IMG/VR virus record: IMGVR_UViG_3300049255_000147
Location: 1 to 37,851 of that record
Reading direction: 5' to 3' (one strand)
Source: a virus
DNA: 37,851 nt
In this document: in pieces, positions 1 to 6,840 of the stretch
How the letters are laid out: each line of letters starts with the position of its first letter
Position numbering within the stretch: position 1 is the stretch's first letter
The notes under the pieces: generated by a model
The model's database searches: none
What the model was told of the DNA's origin: nothing
The model's input: only the letters and a program-made list of their open reading frames with translations
Program-made: the position numbers and the translations under genes

Positions 1-1
1 C

Positions 2-247
2 TTCGCCACCGGCGAGGTGCGCTGGCGCGTGACGCCGCCGAGCGTGGCGCTGAAAGGCGTCGAAGCGGTGCTGAAGAAGCTGCGCGAGATGAAGCTGTTC
101 GACCTGATCCGCACCAAGGAGGAGGTAAACAAGGAAGCCATCCTCGCCGCTCCCGACGCGGTGAAGGGCATCGCCGGCATCACCATCGAGCAGCACGAGG
201 AGTTCGTCATCGTGCCGCACGGGGCCGAGCTGGAGGACGTGGCATGA
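2..247 (+). CDS. gam: Host-nuclease inhibitor Gam, C-terminal part (partial at window edge)
   Basis: The reading frame is open to the first bases of the window, so only the last ~81 residues are present. It carries the typical Mu Gam C-terminal signature: VRWRVTPPSV, then RTKEEVNKEAIL, then a GIAGITIEQHEEFVIVP ending. Mu Gam binds the ends of linear double-stranded DNA and shields them from host exonucleases; it is a Ku-like fold. In Mu-like phages it lies after transposase B in the early operon, which fits its place here at the left of the late genes. The next gene starts inside its last codon (ATGA overlap at 244-247). Assignment by motif recall, not by search. Confidence 0.9.
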   Translation, partial: FATGEVRWRVTPPSVALKGVEAVLKKLREMKLFDLIRTKEEVNKEAILAAPDAVKGIAGITIEQHEEFVIVPHGAELEDVA

Positions 248-831
248 ACGGCGGATGGGTGGTGCTGTCGCCGGCGCGCGGCATAAGCAACGGGCTGCGC
301 AAGACCGCCGTGATGATCAGCATTCCGGCCGCCGGGCGCCGCGCTCGGCGGTCAGTGACGATCTCGCTGCGGCCTGAGCTGCTGGACGGCGTGACGTGGC
401 TAACGCCAGGCACCGGCGTGGAAGTGGCGCTCGGCATCGGCGCGTTCCTGGGCCGCGTCCGGCTGTCCGCGAACGGGCCGATGCTGCTGCGCGCGCAATC
501 CGGAAAGCGCGTGAAGATGGCCAGGGGTGTTTCGCTGGATGTGCCGGAACTCGCGTCCAAGCTGGCTCTGCCGAGCGAGGCGATGAAGGCATGTTGCGAG
601 GTGGACTGGGCGCCCGATTGGGTGGAGTTCGCCCTGCCAGACTGGGCGCGCGCGGCCACCGCCGCGACCGTCACTGGCAAGGAACTCGCCTCAGCGATTG
701 CGGAACGGCCGCCAGTGGCGACGGACGCGAAGGGCGTGCCGTTCCTCGGCGTCGCGCAGCGAACCGGTGTCGCCGGTGTGCCCGCCGCGCCGCTGCCGAT
801 CGGGCCGCTGACCGGAGGAGCGCGGCGATGA
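244..831 (+). CDS. Hypothetical phage protein, 195 aa
   Basis: The start is ATG coupled to the gam stop by a 4-bp overlap. The protein is rich in Ala, Val and Arg. It has a basic N-terminal third, a central LSANGPMLLRAQSGKRVKM stretch and an Ala/Pro-rich C-terminus. I see no signal peptide, membrane segment or known catalytic motif. Its position between Gam and the GemA-like gene is where Mu-like phages carry variable small early/middle genes. Function unknown; the frame is credible because of its coupled start, coupled stop (ATGA at 828-831) and codon bias like its neighbours. Confidence 0.6.
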   Translation: MNGGWVVLSPARGISNGLRKTAVMISIPAAGRRARRSVTISLRPELLDGVTWLTPGTGVEVALGIGAFLGRVRLSANGPMLLRAQSGKRVKMARGVSLDVPELASKLALPSEAMKACCEVDWAPDWVEFALPDWARAATAATVTGKELASAIAERPPVATDAKGVPFLGVAQRTGVAGVPAAPLPIGPLTGGARR

Positions 832-962
832 TCGTTACGCACCGCCGGCGCCGCTGGCTGCGGCGGCATCAGGCGACGATCGAGACCGCCATCATCGTCG
901 CAATGATCGTCGGTGCCCTGCTGGCATATGTCGCGATCGCCGTCCGGATCGCGGGGCCATGA
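828..962 (+). CDS. Small single-span membrane protein, 44 aa
   Basis: ATG overlaps the previous stop (ATGA), and its own stop overlaps the next ATG in the same way. The N-terminus is strongly basic (VTHRRRRWLRRHQ), followed by one hydrophobic span of about 21 residues (ETAIIVAMIVGALLAYVAIAV) near residues 22-42. This predicts a one-span inner-membrane protein with the basic end in the cytoplasm. Small membrane proteins of unknown role are common in phage early regions; a holin or antiholin role cannot be excluded, but the lysis genes lie 1.5 kb further on. Confidence 0.55.
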   Translation: MIVTHRRRRWLRRHQATIETAIIVAMIVGALLAYVAIAVRIAGP

Positions 963-1378
963 GCGGGGCACTCGACCGGCGCGGGATGATCGCCAAGCTG
1001 CACGTGGCGAAATCCCAGATCGGTATGGCGGAGACCGATTACCGCGCCATGCTGATGCGGGTCGCGGGCGTGGAGTCTTCTCGCGTGGCCAGCGACGGAC
1101 AGCTGCTGGCGTTGCTCGCGGAAATGCGCCGGCTCGGCTTCAAGGATCATCGCCCGGTCAGCGACAAGCCGCATGTGCGGAAGGTGTGGGCGGTGTGGCG
1201 CGACATGGCGCCGCTGCTGGCCGACGGCAGCGACGCGGCCCTGCGCAGCTTCTGTTTCCGGCAGGTGAAGCTGGCGGACCCGGAATGGCTGGATGGGCAT
1301 CAGGCCAACAAGGTGATCGAGGGCCTGAAGGCATGGAGCGCCCGCCTGTCGGCGGCGAAAAACGAGGTGCGATCATGA
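959..1378 (+). CDS. GemA/gp16-like regulatory protein (DUF1018)
   Basis: 139 aa. It shows the family layout: N-terminal IAKLHVAKSQIGMAETDYRAML, then LLALLAEMRRLGFKDHRP, then VRKVWAVWRDMAPL, and a C-terminal WLDGHQANKVIEGLKAWSAR. This matches Mu gp16/GemA-type proteins found in the middle region of nearly all Mu-like phages. In Mu, GemA affects host gene expression and DNA supercoiling/replication; the molecular action is not well defined. The gene is coupled to both neighbours by 4-bp overlaps, so it is part of the same operon as gam. Confidence 0.85.
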   Translation: MSGALDRRGMIAKLHVAKSQIGMAETDYRAMLMRVAGVESSRVASDGQLLALLAEMRRLGFKDHRPVSDKPHVRKVWAVWRDMAPLLADGSDAALRSFCFRQVKLADPEWLDGHQANKVIEGLKAWSARLSAAKNEVRS

Positions 1379-1656
1379 GCGACGTGCGCCCTGACTTCAC
1401 GCTGCCGGCGCTGACCCTGGAACAGATGGCCGATCTTGGCCGCTGCCTCGTCGGACTGGAGCGCGCCCGCGATCTGCTGGAGCAGCAGCTCGGGTGCGAC
1501 CCACAGCACGACCCGACGGTGCTGGCGCTGCGTTCGGCCCGCGCGGCGCTCGAACTGATCTATGTCGAGGAGGTATCTGCGCCGGACATGCGCCGTGTCG
1601 CCCAGACGCTGCACGCCGAGATCGTCATGCGCGGACCGGAGGCCGGCCATGGCTGA
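1375..1656 (+). CDS. Hypothetical protein, 93 aa, helical
   Basis: ATG at 1375 overlaps the stop of the GemA-like gene. The sequence is mostly amphipathic helix (LTLEQMADLGRCLVGLERAR; LRSARAALELIYVEE). It is acidic and has no signal peptide or membrane segment. The family is not recognised. The coupled start and stop and the codon bias support expression in the same transcript. Confidence 0.55.
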   Translation: MSDVRPDFTLPALTLEQMADLGRCLVGLERARDLLEQQLGCDPQHDPTVLALRSARAALELIYVEEVSAPDMRRVAQTLHAEIVMRGPEAGHG

Positions 1657-1882
1657 GATCAGCGTGGCCGACATCGAACTGCTGCGCCTGCTGCCGCACT
1701 CCGTGTGCGGGGTTTCGCAGAAGCAGTCGGACGTGCCCGCCGCGGTGCGGCGGATGCTCGATCGCATCGACAGACTGAAGCGGCTCGGCCTGCTGACCGC
1801 CACCATGTCGTCGTGTGGTCCGGGGCGGGTGAATGTCGCCTGCATGCTCACCGAGGCCGGCGCGGCGGTGGCGCGGCGATGA
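1649..1882 (+). CDS. Small winged-helix-like protein, 77 aa
   Basis: ATG at 1649 overlaps the end of the upstream gene by 8 bp. The pattern ISVADIELLRLLPHS, then VPAAVRRMLDRIDRLKRLGLL, then a short beta hairpin ending MLTEAGAAVARR looks like a minimal winged helix; the closing LTEAG is common in such domains. Likely a DNA-binding regulator of the phage, but this is inference from pattern only. It might act with the Mor-like activator two genes downstream. Confidence 0.55.
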   Translation: MAEISVADIELLRLLPHSVCGVSQKQSDVPAAVRRMLDRIDRLKRLGLLTATMSSCGPGRVNVACMLTEAGAAVARR

Positions 1883-2112
1883 GGCTGCTCCGCAACAAGC
1901 TCGCGCCCGCCGGGCGGTTCGCCGCCGCCGAATTCCTGGTGTTCGACGAGGCACTGACGATGCACGAGGCGATGCGGCGCGTCGGCTTCGCATTGAAGCC
2001 GATGGCGCGCGTGTATCGCGACGGCAACCACCTCACCGTGCGGCTGGTGTGGCGCCGCGCGTGCAGCGGCGAAAGTGCCTTGCTGGCGCTGCGCGTGCGG
2101 ATCGCGGGATGA
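1879..2112 (+). CDS. Hypothetical protein, 77 aa
   Basis: ATGA-coupled to the gene before and the gene after. Basic; begins MRLLRNKLAPAGRFAAAEF and ends in a short beta-rich part (NHLTVRLVWRR). No membrane segment and no motif recognised. Kept as a gene because of the coupling and the phage codon bias. Confidence 0.5.
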   Translation: MRLLRNKLAPAGRFAAAEFLVFDEALTMHEAMRRVGFALKPMARVYRDGNHLTVRLVWRRACSGESALLALRVRIAG

Positions 2113-2468
2113 CCGAGGCCGCCAGCCCCGAGGCCGCGCTGGTCGCGCTGATCGGCGAGACGGCGGCGCTCCTGCTGATCGAGCGGCACGGCGGCACGCG
2201 CATCACCGTGCCGGTCAGCGGCGGCGCGCTGGCGGCCGAGATCGGCGCCGAGGCGGCGGCGCGGCTGTTCGGCCATTTCGGCCATGACCGCGTTCATGTG
2301 CCACTGGCGAAGGCATGGCGGGCCGGCATTTATCGGCAGCGCGGCATGAGCTATTCCGCGATTGCCCGCAAACTCGGCTGCAACGAAGCGAGCGTGTGGA
2401 AACACCTGCATCCGCAGCCCGGCCGCGAACAATACAGCCTGTCGCTGTCCCTTCCGGAGAAGGGATGA
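2109..2468 (+). CDS. Mor/C-family-like late transcription activator
   Basis: 119 aa. The N-terminal half (LIGETAALLLIERHGGTRITV) and the middle (LFGHFGHDRVHVPLAKAWR) match the pattern of Mor-type proteins in Mu-like phages: an all-alpha dimerisation part, a short beta strand, then a helix-turn-helix. The HTH here is MSYSAIARKLGCNEASVWKHL (about residues 79-99). Mu Mor turns on the middle promoter and C the late promoters. Placement directly before the lysis and morphogenesis genes fits an activator of those genes. The last codons and the TGA lie inside a palindromic repeat (2449-2470). The HTH is clear; the Mor assignment is likely but not certain. Confidence 0.7.
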   Translation: MTEAASPEAALVALIGETAALLLIERHGGTRITVPVSGGALAAEIGAEAAARLFGHFGHDRVHVPLAKAWRAGIYRQRGMSYSAIARKLGCNEASVWKHLHPQPGREQYSLSLSLPEKG

Positions 2469-2489
2469 CGGGCATGTCGCGCGCGCGCG
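2449..2489 (+). repeat. Palindromic REP-like repeat, copy 1
   Basis: CCCTTCC-GGAGAAGGG forms a hairpin, followed directly by ATGACG and then an alternating CG run (2478-2489). The same unit occurs inverted at 13309-13350 and direct at 25242-25283. Here the palindrome supplies the last codons and the stop of the Mor-like gene. Confidence 0.7.
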
Positions 2490-2521
2490 TAGCGTCCACC
2501 GCGAACCCCGGAGACCGCAGC

Positions 2522-3079
2522 ATGAGTGGCAGCGCCAGCGACGATGTGTTTCCGCGCATCTGGGCCGTCACCGCCGGCTTCGAGGGCAGCACGCTCGACC
2601 TGACATACGGCGATCGCGGCAACTGGCGCACCGGCCGGGTCGGCATTGGCGTGCTGGCGGGCAGCAAGTTCGGCGTCTCAGCCGCCAGCTATCCCGACGT
2701 CGATATCGCTGCGCTGACCTATTCCGCCGCGATGGAGATCGCGCGCCGGGATTTCTGGACCGCCGTGCGCGGATCCGAGATGCATCCGGCGCTGGCGCTG
2801 CACGTGTTCGACAGCGCCTTCAACAATGGCGCGGGCAACGCCGCGAAACTGCTGCAGGCGGCGCTCGGCGTGACGATCGACGGCGTGATCGGGCCGCGCA
2901 CGCTGGCCGCCGCCGCCGCATGGAAAGACGTCGCATTGCTGTGCGCGGACTTCCTGGCGCAGCGCATCGCGTTCACGGCCGAGATGCCGGAATGGATCGA
3001 CGACGCGCATGGCTTCGCGGCGCGCCTCGCCCGCATCGCCTTCGCCAGCATTCCGTTCCTGACGGCCGCGACTCGGTAG
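2522..3079 (+). CDS. Endolysin, GH108-type N-acetylmuramidase
   Basis: 185 aa from the ATG at 2522, chosen because GGAG lies about 8 bases upstream; ATG at 2465 in the same frame is possible but would encode the repeat. The N-terminal part has the family pattern PRIWAVTAGFEGS with a likely catalytic Glu21, then VGIGVLAGSKFGVSAASYP, then a FDSAFNNGAGNAAKLLQ segment and a C-terminal peptidoglycan-binding domain (VTIDGVIGPRTLAAAA, residues ~117-132). GH108 enzymes cleave the glycan backbone of murein. No signal peptide or SAR segment is visible, so a holin is expected, but none is obvious nearby. First gene of the lysis block. Confidence 0.85.
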   Translation: MSGSASDDVFPRIWAVTAGFEGSTLDLTYGDRGNWRTGRVGIGVLAGSKFGVSAASYPDVDIAALTYSAAMEIARRDFWTAVRGSEMHPALALHVFDSAFNNGAGNAAKLLQAALGVTIDGVIGPRTLAAAAAWKDVALLCADFLAQRIAFTAEMPEWIDDAHGFAARLARIAFASIPFLTAATR

Positions 3080-3133
3080 CGCGGCCGGAGACCCATGCCG
3101 CGCGGGGTGCGCGGCGCAACGTTGAGGATGTTC

Positions 3134-3412
3134 ATGTTCGATCTTTCGCATATCGCGTCCGACTTCCGCGGCGCCGTCACCAACTTGGTGGCGCTGGCCG
3201 CCGGCGCGGAAAAATCTGTGCAGAAGCTGGAAGCCTCCGACCCGCTGGTCGCGTCGGCGATCAAGCTGGCCGAGGCGGAAGTGCCCGGCCTGTCGCAGGC
3301 GGTCGGCGCCGCCGAGATGGTGCTGGTCGGCGCGCAGTCCGTGGTGGCGGCGATGCAGGCCGCGACGCCCGCCCCGGCACCGGCACCCACCGTCGCCGGT
3401 ACAGCATCGTGA
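3134..3412 (+). CDS. Hypothetical protein next to the endolysin, 92 aa
   Basis: Two starts are possible: ATG 3134 with GAGG six bases before it (preferred), or ATG 3095 with GGAG four bases before it, adding 13 residues. The protein begins MFDLSHIASDFRGAVTNLV. It is mostly helical and Ala/Val rich, and ends in a Pro-Ala-rich tail (PAPAPAPTV). Not hydrophobic enough for a clear holin. It is coupled to the next gene by a GTGA overlap. Its place in the lysis cassette suggests a role in lysis, but nothing in the sequence shows it. Confidence 0.55.
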   Translation: MFDLSHIASDFRGAVTNLVALAAGAEKSVQKLEASDPLVASAIKLAEAEVPGLSQAVGAAEMVLVGAQSVVAAMQAATPAPAPAPTVAGTAS

Positions 3413-3822
3413 ACGGCTGGTCGAAGACGGCGCCGCGCTTCCGGCGGCCGTGGCCGCAGCGCAATCGCTGGATCGCGCTCGCCGGCGTCAGCATGATCGC
3501 GCTGCTGACGGCTGGGTGCGACGAAACGGCCACCGCGCCGGTGCCGGCTGCGACACAGGCGGCGATCACCGGCGACGCGGCGATCGCCACGGCCAGCGCG
3601 AAGATCGCGTCGTCGCTGGTCGCCGCCATCCCGAACGCGTCGCCCACGCTCCTGAAGAATTTGGCGTGCGGCGACGCCGCCATCGCCGATCTCGCGACCA
3701 CGGTGGCCAACGCCGTGACCGGGAGTTCGGCGGAGGCCGACGCCATCGCGGCCCTGGTGCAGGCGCTGGCGAGCTACAACAGCCTGACCGTCGCCGGCGG
3801 CGCCTGCGCGCCCGCGAAATAG
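3409..3822 (+). CDS. Phage lipoprotein, possible outer spanin component
   Basis: 137 aa from GTG at 3409 (GTGA overlap). A basic N-terminus (PRFRRPWPQRNR) leads into the hydrophobic segment WIALAGVSMIALLTAGC, a lipobox with Cys at about residue 38. The ~100-residue mature part is Ala-rich and helical (TAAITGDAAIATASAKIAS). Lipid attachment to the outer membrane and its place in a lysis cassette suggest an o-spanin-like role together with the membrane protein that follows; spanins evolve fast, so this is only inference. ATG 3493 is an alternative start that leaves a very short signal. Confidence 0.55.
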   Translation: MNGWSKTAPRFRRPWPQRNRWIALAGVSMIALLTAGCDETATAPVPAATQAAITGDAAIATASAKIASSLVAAIPNASPTLLKNLACGDAAIADLATTVANAVTGSSAEADAIAALVQALASYNSLTVAGGACAPAK

Positions 3823-3825
3823 CCG

Positions 3826-4173
3826 GTGACCGTGCCCACGCCCGCCGACTGGCAGACACTGGCCGCCATCGTCGCCGTGATCGGCGGCGTTGGCGGCATC
3901 GTGCTGTGGCTGACCCGCAACGCGCTGCACGGCAGCTTCGCGCCGCTGCGCAGCCACCAGGGTTTGGAGAAGCGCGTCGAGTCGCTGGAGCACCGCTCCA
4001 ACACGGTGCCCGGCCATGGCGAGTTCCTGGCTCTATCCCTGCGCGTCGGCGCCGTGGAAACCGGCGTCGCGGTGCTGCAACAGAGCATCAATGGCGTCGC
4101 GGAAGGCGTGAAGCGGATCGAGCACATCAACGATTTGCTGCTGAAACACCAGATCGGAGAGGGCGAGGTATGA
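3826..4173 (+). CDS. DUF2730-like membrane protein of Mu-like phages
   Basis: 115 aa, GTG start. An N-terminal transmembrane helix (LAAIVAVIGGVGGIVLWL, residues ~11-28) is followed by a coiled-coil type region (LEKRVESLEHR; LRVGAVETGVAVLQQSI; VKRIEHINDLLLKHQ). This layout and position, between the lysis genes and the gp26/gp27 genes, is that of DUF2730 proteins in Mu-like phages. The topology (one membrane span with a periplasmic or cytoplasmic coiled coil) would also suit an inner-membrane spanin partner of the lipoprotein upstream. ATGA-coupled to the next gene. Confidence 0.7.
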   Translation: MTVPTPADWQTLAAIVAVIGGVGGIVLWLTRNALHGSFAPLRSHQGLEKRVESLEHRSNTVPGHGEFLALSLRVGAVETGVAVLQQSINGVAEGVKRIEHINDLLLKHQIGEGEV

Positions 4174-4475
4174 GTTTCGCCGAGGAACTGGCGGCCGACC
4201 GCCGGCTGGTGGTGTTGCGCGCGCTGGCCGAAATGCCCGGCAATGCCGGCAACGAGAGCGTGGTGAAGCAGGCGCTGGACTATTTCGGCCACCGCGTCGG
4301 CAGCGACATCGTGCGCGCCGACCTGCAATTTCTGTCCGACCATGGGCTGCTGCGCATCGAGAAGATCGAGGCCGCGAAAGGCGATCTGTGGGTTGCCCGG
4401 CTGACGCAAGCCGGCGACGACGTGGCCGCCGGCCGCTCGGTGCATCCCGGGGTCAAGCGGCGCGGCGCGGAGTAG
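4170..4475 (+). CDS. Mu gp26-like winged-helix phage protein
   Basis: 101 aa. The pattern DRRLVVLRALAEMPGNAGNESVV, then GSDIVRADLQFLSDHGLLRI, then LWVARLTQAGDDVAAGRS and the closing PGVKRRG is that of a small conserved family that precedes the small terminase in Mu-like phages (annotated elsewhere as VpaChn25_0724-type). It reads as a winged helix. Role in packaging or regulation is not established. Start coupled to the upstream gene by ATGA. Confidence 0.75.
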   Translation: MSFAEELAADRRLVVLRALAEMPGNAGNESVVKQALDYFGHRVGSDIVRADLQFLSDHGLLRIEKIEAAKGDLWVARLTQAGDDVAAGRSVHPGVKRRGAE

Positions 4476-4480
4476 CGGCC

Positions 4481-5056
4481 GTGACGCGGCCCAGCAGCAT
4501 CGATCAGTTGCCCGAGGAAGTGCGCGCCGAGATCGGCCGCCTGCGCGGAATGGGCTGGACGATCGACCAGATCCTGGAGCACCTGCGCGCGCTGATCGAC
4601 CGTGCCCCCAGCCGCAGCGCGCTGGGCCGGCACATCCAGGGGCTGGACAAGCTGGGCGAGCGGATGCGCCGCAGCCGGCAGGTGGCCGAGGCGCTGGTGC
4701 GCGAGCTGGGCGACGCGCCGCAATCCCGCGCGGCCGCGCTGAACATCGAGTTGTTGCACAGCGCGGTGCTCGACCTGTTCATGAAGGCGGCCGACGGCGA
4801 GGCGGTGGACGGCGACGGCGCGGCGGCGCTGGCCGGCAACCCCGAGGGCACGATGATGCTGGCCAAGGCGCTGGATCATCTGTCGCGCGCCAGCAAGACC
4901 AACGTGGAATTCGTCGCCGCCGCCGAGAAGCGGGCGACCGAACGCGCCAAGCGCGAAGCCGCGACGGCGGCGGAGACGATCGCGCGCGAGCGCGGCATCA
5001 GCGGCGAAACGCTGGCCGCCATCAAGGCCGGCATTCTGGGGGTGAGGGCGGCATGA
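4481..5056 (+). CDS. Small terminase subunit, Mu gp27-like (DUF3486)
   Basis: 191 aa from GTG 4481, giving the usual N-terminus TRPSSIDQLPEEVRAEI, which is the DUF3486 signature. Further family features: WTIDQILEHLRAL, then SRSALGRHIQGLDKLGERMR, then a long helical region up to the C-terminus. Small terminases recognise the packaging site and regulate the large subunit; in Mu the pac site is near the left end. In Mu the gp28 large subunit follows directly, but here eight small genes intervene. Confidence 0.88.
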   Translation: MTRPSSIDQLPEEVRAEIGRLRGMGWTIDQILEHLRALIDRAPSRSALGRHIQGLDKLGERMRRSRQVAEALVRELGDAPQSRAAALNIELLHSAVLDLFMKAADGEAVDGDGAAALAGNPEGTMMLAKALDHLSRASKTNVEFVAAAEKRATERAKREAATAAETIARERGISGETLAAIKAGILGVRAA

Positions 5057-5220
5057 CCGAGCGGGACATCCAGGGCCACGTCACGGCCTTCATCGAAGCA
5101 ATGGACAAGGATGACGAACCGACCGCCAAGCGGGCGTTCGCCGTGCTGCTCAGCACCGCCCTTGTCGATCTGCACCGCATCGCCGACGCGCTGGAGGCAA
5201 TGGCGGCAAAACGCACATGA
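5053..5220 (+). CDS. Small hypothetical protein, 55 aa
   Basis: ATGA overlap with the small terminase gene. It begins MTERDIQGHVTAFIEAMDKD and is helical, with heptad-like spacing near the end (LVDLHRIADALEAMA). No membrane segment. Family not recognised. Codon bias agrees with neighbours, and its stop overlaps the next start. Confidence 0.55.
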   Translation: MTERDIQGHVTAFIEAMDKDDEPTAKRAFAVLLSTALVDLHRIADALEAMAAKRT

Positions 5221-5364
5221 CCATCGATCTGCTCGGCGACGGTGCTGGATGCCGTGTTGGCCGCCGTGCCGAAAGCGCCGCCCGGCGAGCCGCCGCACGT
5301 CATCGCGTCCTGGACGCATCCGCCGTGCAGCACCATCACTGTCGGCCACGCGCTCTGGAACTGA
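5217..5364 (+). pseudogene. Small gene with an apparent single-base frameshift
   Basis: ATG at 5217 (ATGA overlap) reads MTIDLL and then turns into a low-quality Arg/Ala-rich frame. One base after the sixth codon, the frame that starts at 5236 reads ATVLDAVLAAVPKAPPGEPP and on to HALWN with a stop at 5362-5364, which has good coding character. An extra G near 5235 would explain this: removing it gives a 48-residue protein. Alternatively the real gene starts at GTG 5242 with no good ribosome-binding site. Function unknown. Confidence 0.45.
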
Positions 5365-5462
5365 TGCAGCAAAAACGAGTGACGTTCAGCGGCGACGCGT
5401 TCGACCGCCGCTACTGGCGCGCCAGCCCGGCAGCCGCTGATAGCGTGGCGCAGGCGGCATGA
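5364..5462 (+). CDS. Very small hypothetical protein, 32 aa
   Basis: ATG at 5364 shares its A with the stop of the preceding frame (TGATG). Encodes MQQKRVTFSGDAFDRRYWRA followed by an Ala-rich tail; its TGA overlaps the next ATG. The translational coupling on both sides is the main support. No function visible. Confidence 0.4.
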   Translation: MQQKRVTFSGDAFDRRYWRASPAAADSVAQAA

Positions 5463-5929
5463 GCAACGCAGAGAGTCTCGCCTACGTCGTCGGAGTCTAC
5501 GAAGGCTCCAGCGGCGACGCGACCAAGGCGCTATATGAGCGGCTCGGTGGCTTGGGGCCAGCCGGCACGATCGCGCTCAACCTGTTCCGTGCCCAGAAGA
5601 ACTCAGCGCGGGCGAAGGTGTACCGGCGCCGCTACAAGCATGCGGCCTATGACCGCAAGCAGTGGGCAATGGGCAACCTCGCGCAGGCGCTATGCGACCA
5701 TGCCGATGCGCTGAACATTCGCTGGGGTTGGGGCGAGGACCCGGCGCAGGAGTATCACCGCGTCGTGCTGTATGTGGATTTGCCGACCGGGCAGGTCAGC
5801 TTCCACACGGACGTTCGCGGCGACGGTCCCGACTATCCGGGCGAATGGGACGGCGTTCGCGGGCAGTCGGCGGCGCGGATCTGCGCATGGACGGCGCGGG
5901 TCCTGGCGCATGAAAGCGCGCCCGCATGA
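5459..5929 (+). CDS. Conserved phage hypothetical protein, 156 aa
   Basis: Well-formed coding frame with ATGA-coupled start. Features: an N-terminal AESLAYVVGVYEG, a basic middle (RAKVYRRRYKHAAYDRKQW), then a beta-rich half with YHRVVLYVDLPTGQVSFH, GDGPDYPGEWDG and a closing SAARICAWTARVL. I recall the GPDYPGEWDG type motif from other phage proteins without assigned function. No catalytic motif or membrane segment. It ends 8 bases before the convergent stop of the PLD gene. Confidence 0.6.
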   Translation: MSNAESLAYVVGVYEGSSGDATKALYERLGGLGPAGTIALNLFRAQKNSARAKVYRRRYKHAAYDRKQWAMGNLAQALCDHADALNIRWGWGEDPAQEYHRVVLYVDLPTGQVSFHTDVRGDGPDYPGEWDGVRGQSAARICAWTARVLAHESAPA

Positions 5930-5937
5930 ACGCGCGC

Positions 5938-6456
5938 CTACTGGGTGGCGGCGCGGGCCTGGCGGGCTTGCCAATTTCGGGTGAACTCGGCCGCCACCTC
6001 GGGCGAGACGGTGACGGTCACGTCCTCGACGTTCCGACGCTCGGCGCTGGCGGTGTAATTGTAGCTGCCGCCGATCACCACGCGGCTGTCGATGATGATC
6101 GCCTTGACGTGCGCGATGCCCGGCACACGGTCAATCCACACCGGGATGCCGGCGCGCTGCATCGCCGCCAGCCCGCTGCCGTGCCCGTGCTCGTTGGAGC
6201 GATCGAGCAGCACCGCCACGTCCACGCCGCGATCCTTGGCGCGCAGCAGGGCTGCGATGATCGGGCGGGCGCTGAAGCCGTACGCCTCCACCCGGATGCT
6301 GGCGCGGGCGCTGTCGATCGCCGCCACGATGCGGCCGGCGCAGGGCTCGGCCGGGACGAAGCAGGTGTCCACCGTCGCCGGCGTCGGCTGCGCGGTGGCG
6401 AGGGCGGGCGCCAGGGCGGCCACCACCAGGGCGGCGAGAGCGGTGCGGATTTTCAT
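5938..6456 (-). CDS. Exported phospholipase D-family nuclease (single HKD motif)
   Basis: 172 aa from the ATG at 6456, chosen because a perfect GGAGGTGA lies 5 bases upstream. A signal peptide (MKIRTALAALVVAALAPALA, then TAQ) is followed by a PLD domain with the HKD motif HVKAIIIDSRVVIGGSYNYT: His116, Lys118, Asp123, with Gly129-Gly130 and Asn133. Length and the single motif match the Nuc-type periplasmic DNA nucleases that act as dimers. It is the only minus-strand gene inside the prophage, with its own strong ribosome-binding site, and so behaves like a cargo gene (moron) expressed in the lysogen. Periplasmic location would allow it to cut incoming DNA; that role is inference. Confidence 0.85.
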   Translation of the reverse strand: MKIRTALAALVVAALAPALATAQPTPATVDTCFVPAEPCAGRIVAAIDSARASIRVEAYGFSARPIIAALLRAKDRGVDVAVLLDRSNEHGHGSGLAAMQRAGIPVWIDRVPGIAHVKAIIIDSRVVIGGSYNYTASAERRNVEDVTVTVSPEVAAEFTRNWQARQARAATQ

Positions 6457-6511
6457 CGGATCACCTCCGTATCCGATCCTGCCCCCACGCTGCAACCGAT
6501 GCATTAACGCC

Positions 6512-6685
6512 ATGATAACGGGCTGGCACGTCGCAATTTATCGGTCGCGCATCTGCTGGATCGCGCTGGCCCGCCGCACGCCGTTCCCGCGCGGCGAGCT
6601 GATGCCCGGCCCCGGCGGCCGCTTCGCCTTCGGCCAGTCGCGCGACGAGGCGCTGGCGAACCTGCGCGATGAGGTGGCGCGGTGA
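6512..6685 (+). CDS. Small hypothetical protein, 57 aa
   Basis: ATG at 6512, divergent from the PLD gene with 55 bp between the two starts. Begins MITGWHVAIYRSRICWIALA. The C-terminal FAFGQSRDEALANLRDEVAR resembles the end of HicB-type antitoxin domains, but the fold is too short to be sure and no HicA-like partner is adjacent. GTGA overlap with the next gene. Confidence 0.45.
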   Translation: MITGWHVAIYRSRICWIALARRTPFPRGELMPGPGGRFAFGQSRDEALANLRDEVAR

Positions 6686-6840
6686 GCGGCGATGTCGGCC
6701 TGGAGATCGCGATGCTGGTGGAGGAGCTGTTCCACCAGAGCGTGCCGCGCGACCGGGCCGCCCGGCATCTGCTGCGGCTCGATCTGCAGGAGCTTTACCA
6801 CCACGCCGCCCGCAATCCGGAAAAGGTGAAGGCCGAATGA
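6682..6840 (+). CDS. Small hypothetical protein, 52 aa
   Basis: GTG at 6682 overlaps the previous stop (GTGA). Helical and acidic at the start (GDVGLEIAMLVEELFHQSVP), with a short basic stretch RDRAARHLLRLDL. ATGA-coupled to the next gene. No family recognised. Confidence 0.45.
   Translation: MSGDVGLEIAMLVEELFHQSVPRDRAARHLLRLDLQELYHHAARNPEKVKAE

Noticed and set aside
2362-3822. Plus-strand frame of 486 codons across the endolysin region
   Set aside because: Only its last ~138 codons (from GTG 3409) have coding character; the rest is out of frame with the endolysin.
6512-6840. HicAB-type toxin-antitoxin pair
   Set aside because: Only a short HicB-like tail is visible and the adjacent 52-aa product lacks a HicA motif.
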